Source of the DNA: Tanytarsus gracilentus
Lineage: Eukaryota > Arthropoda > Insecta > Diptera > Chironomidae
NCBI GenBank assembly: GCA_038502055.1
Contig: JAXRKN010000036.1
Span: 682,001-746,000, forward strand
Length of the DNA stretch: 64,000 nucleotides
Direction: 5' to 3'
Made by a program: the position numbers and the translations under genes. Each line of letters opens with the position of its first letter. Position 1 is the stretch's first letter. Of the stretch, positions 62,101-64,000 are shown in pieces. Below the pieces are notes generated by a model that did no database searches, was not told the DNA's origin, and worked only from the letters and a program-made list of their open reading frames with translations.

Positions 62101-62127
62101 AGCCGCCGTGTAACGATTGAAATGAGC
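34787..62127 (-). CDS. Ih: HCN/Ih hyperpolarisation-activated cyclic-nucleotide-gated channel (5' end off window)
   Basis: Exons in transcript order (- strand): 62127-61386, 53933-53762, 53554-53316, 52099-51936, 51721-51585, 47719-47582, 36997-36848, 36523-36447, 36374-36233, 36168-35999, 35902-35808, 35594-35506, 35439-35252, 35193-35065, 34928-34787. The total is 2774 nt, about 923 residues plus stop; all phases agree. Domains in order: low-complexity N-terminus, HCN domain, S1-S4 voltage sensor, S5-pore-S6 with CIGYGR filter, C-linker, cyclic-nucleotide-binding domain, short conserved tail. HCN channels carry a mixed Na/K inward current opened by hyperpolarisation and shifted by cAMP. GYG plus the CNBD distinguishes HCN from CNG channels, and the C-linker text fits HCN rather than EAG. 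There is no ATG in the first exon's frame, so a start exon lies past 64 kb or in unread DNA. Confidence 0.95.
35252..35594 (-). CDS. Ih: Ih exons 12-13: cyclic-nucleotide-binding domain
   Basis: 35594-35506 encodes GDIIIKEGTIGSKMYFIQEG and IVDIVMANGE; 35439-35252 encodes SDGSYFGEICLLTNARRVAS, VRSETYCNLFSLSVDHFNAV and LDQYPLMRKTMETVAAE. The phosphate-binding cassette shows the FGE glutamate and the ARR arginine that contact cAMP in HCN channels, so ligand binding should be intact. Confidence 0.95.
35808..36168 (-). CDS. Ih: Ih exons 10-11: C-linker and start of CNBD
   Basis: 36168-35999 encodes VKQVEEYMAYRKLPRDMRQR, ITEYFEHRYQGKFFDEDVIL and GELSEKLREDVINYNC. 35902-35808 encodes SLVASVPFFANADSNFVSDV and VTKLRYEVFQP. 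Both match the HCN C-linker helices and the entry to the binding domain. A + strand frame at 35908-36174 is an antisense shadow. Confidence 0.95.
36233..36523 (-). CDS. Ih: Ih exons 8-9: pore helix, selectivity filter, S6
   Basis: Exons 36523-36447 and 36374-36233 (73-nt intron) encode WLEQYSWALFKAMSHMLCIG, then YGRFPPQSLTDMWLTMLSMI, SGATCYALFLGHATNLIQSL and DSSRRQYRER. CIGYGR is the HCN filter; Tyr-Gly followed by Arg is the usual form. Confidence 0.96.
36848..36997 (-). CDS. Ih: Ih exon 7: S5 and outer turret
   Basis: Encodes FLNMASVFMRIFNLICMMLL, IGHWSGCLQFLVPMLQGFPS and NSWVAINELQ. Acceptor CTCCGCAG, donor ACAG|GTAATG. Confidence 0.95.
37489..37602. mobile_element. single terminal-inverted-repeat element
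   Basis: GCTAGAGGGAAATCAAAAAA on the left faces TTTTTTAATTTCCCTCTAGC on the right, one mismatch in 20. 114 bp, AT-rich inside, non-coding. No other copy noticed. Confidence 0.6.
40985..41603. mobile_element. hAT-like element with CCGGGTA subterminal repeats
   Basis: TAGAGTTTCTCA at the left and TGAGAAACTCTA at the right form a perfect 12-bp inverted pair. Flanks are ATCACACT (40977-40984) and TTCACACT (41604-41611), an 8-bp duplication with one mismatch. AGAGTTTCTCA resembles many hAT termini. Both ends carry repeated CCCGGGTA words. On the - strand a short piece at about 41271-41194 reads like the end of a hAT transposase (see separate entry). 619 bp; too short to be autonomous. Confidence 0.82.
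41194..41271 (-). pseudogene. hAT transposase C-terminal remnant
   Basis: The frame reads RAFLEAGDIVTKARTRMSD and then runs to a stop, about 25 codons. It resembles the hAT C-terminal dimerisation block, where Arg-Ala/Val-Phe, Ala-Gly and Thr-Lys-x-Arg-x-Arg are recurrent. The upstream part (FLHR) is in another frame, so the gene is broken. The match is from memory of family motifs, not from a search. Confidence 0.5.
44112..44201. mobile_element. MITE, GTGCGGACATTT family, copy 2
   Basis: AAGTGCGGACATTTGAAA on the left faces TTCAAATGTTCGCACTT on the right, 90 bp. Same family as 22851-22960 and 45711-45805. It lies in the large Ih intron. Confidence 0.75.
45711..45805. mobile_element. MITE, GTGCGGACATTT family, copy 3
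   Basis: AAGTGCGGACATTTGAAA on the left faces GAATGTCCGCACTT on the right, 95 bp, AT-rich centre. It lies in the large Ih intron, about 1.5 kb from copy 2. Confidence 0.75.
47582..47719 (-). CDS. Ih: Ih exon 6: S4 voltage sensor
   Basis: Encodes DFSDSFQILHAGRALRILRL, AKLLSLVRLLRLSRLVRYVS and QWEEVY. Basic residues recur about every third position, as expected for S4, and the S4-S5 linker follows. Acceptor CGTTCCAG, donor TAT|GTAAGT. It stands alone between introns of 3.9 and 10.6 kb. Confidence 0.95.
47720..51584 (-). other. Ih: 3.9-kb Ih intron
   Basis: No exon recognised. Contains the inverted-repeat element at 48491-48624 and a CA run near 49223-49234. Frames at 50832-51303 (+) are short, Lys/Ile-rich and not recognisable. 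Confidence 0.7.
48491..48624. mobile_element. MITE, GGAGTCAGACA family, copy
   Basis: AAAGGAGTCAGACACGAGC on the left faces GTGTCTGATCCCTC on the right, about 134 bp. Same family as 55182-55309, where the ends are more complete. Confidence 0.65.
51585..51721 (-). CDS. Ih: Ih exon 5: S2-S3 loop and S3
   Basis: Encodes GIMQQDNAEQVILDPKLIAK, HYLKTWFFLDLISSIPLDYI and FLIFNQ. Acceptor ACAATACAG, donor CAG|GTAACT. The frame also stays open into the upstream 214-nt intron, which is taken as chance rather than an alternative exon. Confidence 0.95.
51936..52099 (-). CDS. Ih: Ih exon 4: S1-S2
   Basis: Encodes FYWDLCMLLLLVANLIILPV (S1), FFNDDLSTRW (loop) and IAFNCLSDTIFLVDIVVNFR (S2). Acceptor TTTACTTGCAG, donor ACAG|GTAAGA. 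Confidence 0.95.
52100..53315 (-). other. Ih: 1.2-kb Ih intron
   Basis: Intron between exons 3 and 4; AT-rich, no repeat or exon recognised. Confidence 0.75.
53316..53554 (-). CDS. Ih: Ih exon 3: HCN domain
   Basis: Encodes a Pro-rich linker (GTPKEEPLPSLP), then SSNFLKNQLQAWFQPTDNRL, AMKLFGSKKALVKERIRQK and GHWVIHPCSSFR. This is the hallmark HCN domain directly before S1. Acceptor TTCATGAAG, donor CG|GTGAGT. Confidence 0.95.
53762..53933 (-). CDS. Ih: Ih exon 2: N-terminal cytoplasmic segment
   Basis: Acceptor CTTCCTCTACAG, donor AAAG|GTAGG. It encodes LFSAASSDSIRFHSNLLS, RVSIDNTCTDSLVTALDDEA and LLINDYMNDMSKSK. Joining to the previous exon (CG plus A) gives Arg. It is acidic and Ser-rich; no domain. 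Confidence 0.85.
54312..54779 (-). CDS. anonymous open frame inside Ih intron
   Basis: 155 codons from ATG to stop, the longest unexplained frame in the window, in DNA slightly richer in GC than its surroundings. The product has several Cys and mixed hydrophobic segments (MKIPSEWPMFYGCAAVQYSM); no domain or signal recognised. Chance cannot be excluded, and a nested gene or an unused Ih exon are the other possibilities. Confidence 0.25.
   Translation of the reverse strand: MLIKIAKRFVCRLQVALNLSLHIECFITGENRNKLKFSHLFLKSKVIKSHPDMCFSPLTSEIKFMADRFCAVSKQMKIPSEWPMFYGCAAVQYSMIIMQSKIYKSFGGNCFFVSHSLAEERSSANEPNTICQLNKKITINLHLFVAEIPLANSLR
55182..55309. mobile_element. MITE, GGAGTCAGACA family, best copy
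   Basis: TAAGGAGTCAGACATGAG on the left faces TGTGTCTGACTCCTTA on the right: about 14 bp inverted without mismatch, 128 bp total, AT-rich centre. A TA target is possible but not provable from one copy. Confidence 0.75.
56155..56502 (+). CDS. anonymous open frame with basic C-terminal half
   Basis: 115 codons from a GTG; Phe-rich at first, then basic and coding-like from about 56330 (PPRKQPLMPIWRRKSSLKRR, GRFYAHPKGGTQNKVLGEIE) to a TGA. The second half has higher GC and could be an exon of a nested + strand gene. Not recognised. Confidence 0.2.
   Translation: MNFLAFFTITFFNLFRFLSSFSHFPTNDSIVTFSMPASDFSSLFHFAFFSHRSFKHKRIFVVLVPLPPRKQPLMPIWRRKSSLKRRGRFYAHPKGGTQNKVLGEIENVDESVFYP
57737..57811 (+). 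CDS. exon-like piece, 25 codons, on the strand opposite Ih
   Basis: Acceptor TTTTTTCGTGCAG, 75 nt open in phase 0, donor AAAAAG|GTAGGA. It encodes GATLLDLKNPLMSVRPLVSY then PRHKK. It lies inside a longer chance-like frame (57613-57981). No partner exon was identified. Confidence 0.2.
60152..60359. mobile_element. short terminal-inverted-repeat element
   Basis: AAAAAGGGCAAAAG on the left faces CTTTTGCCCTTTTT on the right, 14 bp perfect, about 208 bp apart, AT-rich inside. No second copy noticed; low-complexity ends make chance pairing possible. Confidence 0.4.
61166..61316. repeat. cluster of GTTCAAATTTTGAAC-like palindromes
   Basis: GTTCAAATTTTGAAC at 61166-61180 recurs in altered form near 61199, 61243, 61273 and 61301-61316. 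All are near-palindromic and spaced 25-45 bp. The cluster ends about 70 bp before (genomic left of) the Ih N-terminal exon end, within its donor-side intron. Confidence 0.6.
61386..62127 (-). CDS. Ih: Ih N-terminal low-complexity exon
   Basis: An open frame of about 247 codons. It begins SFQSLHGGFNSSDYQN, runs through His/Gln-rich (HHQHQQQQQYY) and Asn/Ser-rich stretches, then a more ordered piece (RQRHIIELNRQVSELNNKNI) and a basic end (NRTKKKRSFKLNGR). The donor is CG|GTGAGT. The left edge is inferred: AG at 62129-62128 is the only acceptor before an in-frame stop that leaves this frame intact, and its pyrimidine tract is poor. Cytoplasmic HCN N-termini are variable, so this fits. An antisense frame at 61762-62055 is a shadow. 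Confidence 0.75.
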
Positions 62128-62720
62128 CTTCAAAGTGCCATTTAATAATGAATTTTTAAAGGCGGAAAAAATTTATGTGCACACGGATGAGAGATTAAGG
62201 CAGTTATAATGGATTCGAAGAGAATGAGGAAAAAAATTCCCATCGTGTGCGCAATTTTTTTTTGTGTATACAAAATAATTACGAGAAAATGAAAATGTGA
62301 GAAAGTGAAAAGGAATTAGAGAGAGAGAAAGAAAAAAGAAGAAAAATAATTATTGGAGAAAAACAGTCAGTTCGGTTAGCTTAAAAGCCAGTCATAAAAA
62401 TTAAATTAAACTTGAGTGAGTAAGTGGAGGAGATAAAGAGAAGGTAAAGTGGAAACATGTTTTTGTGTGTGTCGAATATTGCACGATGAGATTAAAGGCG
62501 GCCCAATATGGGGTAAAATATTCGTTTTCGTTTCTTAAAAATTGTATTTTAAATCACTGATGAAAGATGTGAGAACAAAAATTTTCTTTGAGTGGAAATT
62601 TTCATTGGCAATCAAGTGGAATTTAATTATTAATTATTATCGTCAACCATGTGCGCAAATTTTTCTTTTGATTTTTTTTTTCGTGCAATTAACTGTAACT
62701 GACGGGTGCGCGTCACGAGT

Positions 62721-63145
62721 ATTACGTAATATTGTGCACAATATTGTGCGTAATTATGCGTAATTTTTATGCGTAATTACGCACAATATTATGCACAATT
62801 ACGCACAATATTATGCACAATATTATTAAGCACAATATTACGCACATTAATTACGCATAATTATTACGCATAAAAATAAAATGCACAATATTGTGCGTAA
62901 TAAATATGCGTAATATTGTGCACAATAAATACGCATATTTATTACGCACAATTAATATGCACAATATTATGCGTCAAAAAAATTACGCACAATATTGTGC
63001 ACAATAAATATGCGTAATAATTATGCATATTCATTACGCACAATAAATATGAGTAATATTATGCCCAATTATTGTGCGTATTATTGTGCACAATAAATAT
63101 GCGTAATATTATGCGTAAAAATTGGGCACAATATGCCAAATTTTT
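62721..63145. repeat. array of short TTRYGCRYAA-type words
   Basis: About 420 bp composed almost wholly of words such as ATTACGCACAAT, ATTATGCACAAT, TTGTGCGTAAT and TATGCGTAATA, where the core is always YGCR and the flanking R/Y positions vary. It forms the left arm of the palindrome that runs to the window end. Confidence 0.8.
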
Positions 63146-64000
63146 ACACAAATAAATTTAAATAATTTCACCATGATTATGTTTAACCCACAAAAAGAGA
63201 TTGATAACACTTTGGTCATTTCTTAAACCTGGTTATTAAAAGATTGCCTTTTAAATCTTGGTTTGACGTAAAACTTTCGTTTAAAATGATCATATTGTAA
63301 CTATATTCAAGTTGTTTAAAAATTCATTTATTTTTTTCATCGTTTTAACGAATTCGATTTTTTCGTATCAAGTGTTATGCATTTTCTGAAAGCATATTTT
63401 TATGCGATTCTAACGACATATCGGTTAGGATTCTACGACAATTATTTTGAGATTTAGGTATGGGTGTCTTATGACCGATGTGGTAAAATATTTTTTTTTT
63501 TCAAAAAATTCATTTATTTTTTAGCTTAACCCACACAAGGTGTGTTAACGTCCGTGTATCTTCACTTTCAAGAACTCGGTCCCGAAAAGGCTAGAGACTT
63601 AGAGTTTCGCGAACTGGTAGCTTTTAGGGTCTAAATCTAAATTGGCCCATTTTAGGTTTGAAGCATAAAATTAACTATGACCGGTGTATTTTAAACCCTA
63701 AAATTTTTAAACAACTTGAAGATAGTTACAATATGATCATTTTAAACAAAAGTTTTAAATTTATTTGTGTAAAAATTTGGCATATTGTGCCCAATTTTTA
63801 CGCATAATATTACGCATATTTATTGTGCACAATAATACGCACAATAATTGGGCATAATATTACTCATATTTATTGTGCGTAATGAATATGCATAATTATT
63901 ACGCATAATATTACGCATATTCATTGTGCACAATATTGTGCGTAATTTTTTTGACGCATAGTATTGTGCATATTAATTGTGCGTAATAAATATGCGTATT
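62928..64000. mobile_element. large inverted-repeat (foldback-like) element, cut by the window end
   Basis: 62928-63324 and 63702-64000 are inverted copies of high identity, including unique text such as CAAGTTGTTTAAAAATT at the inner end and the word array outside. The left arm has about 100 extra bases (about 63165-63270). The loop (63325-63701) contains copy 3 of the dispersed repeat. The right arm continues beyond 64000, so its ends and target duplication cannot be seen. Confidence 0.8.
63521..63636 (-). repeat. dispersed repeat, copy 3 (tail only, inverted)
   Basis: On the - strand it reads TAGACCCTAAAAGCTACCAG, AAGTCTCTAGCC, GGGACCGAG and ends GTGTGGGTTAAGCTAAAA, collinear with 5275-5416 and 14100-14216. 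More diverged than the other two. It sits in the loop of the terminal palindrome. Confidence 0.6.

Noticed and set aside
1..64000. tRNA, rRNA, CRISPR or prokaryotic operon features
   Set aside because: No T-loop/B-box pattern in cloverleaf context, no rRNA text and no regular direct-repeat/spacer array was seen; the genes are spliced and eukaryotic.

Overview
The window is AT-rich eukaryotic DNA with intron-split genes, long introns and many small inverted-repeat transposons. Two genes are recognisable by homology and both are typical of insects: a five-PDZ InaD-type phototransduction scaffold on the + strand and an HCN/Ih hyperpolarisation-activated channel on the - strand. Together with the base composition this points to an insect, probably a dipteran; the species cannot be named from the sequence. 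There are no operons, phage or CRISPR features, and no tRNA or rRNA was recognised. Layout: 1-2857 is intron or upstream DNA of a gene whose terminal coding exon is 2858-3850 (+, unrecognised, coiled-coil N-terminal part). 3.9-5.4 kb holds a small inverted-repeat element and a repetitive element with a 129-bp tandem array that stays open as 43-residue protein repeats. A large open exon at 10077-10912 (+) ends in a good splice donor and joins in frame to the first InaD exon. Its intron is occupied by a 1180-bp foldback element with 36-bp perfect terminal repeats and a perfect 8-bp target duplication (hAT-like). The InaD gene runs 13669-26514 in 17 coding exons (714 codons), and every splice phase checks out. 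Region 26515-34786 is non-coding and separates the 3' ends of InaD and the convergent Ih gene. The Ih gene occupies 62127 down to 34787 in 15 exons that were traced with consistent phases. Its first exon, with the start codon, lies beyond the right edge. Its introns contain a hAT-like element with a decayed transposase fragment, copies of at least two families of about 100-bp terminal-inverted-repeat elements, and a few anonymous open stretches that could be unrecognised exons. The right edge (62.7-64.0 kb) is a large palindrome built from a short degenerate word of the TTRYGCRYAA type, with a third copy of the dispersed repeat in its loop. Biologically, InaD would assemble the photoreceptor signalling complex, and Ih would set the cAMP-modulated inward current of neurons and possibly photoreceptors. 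Their adjacency is recorded but nothing in the sequence shows joint regulation. The strongest unusual items are the foldback hAT-like element, the terminal palindromic word array, the three-copy dispersed repeat with its tandem-repeat ORF, and an InaD PDZ5 that appears to lack one of the two cysteines of the Drosophila redox switch. All exon models are read by eye from codons, splice sites and family resemblance; no alignment or transcript data were available.
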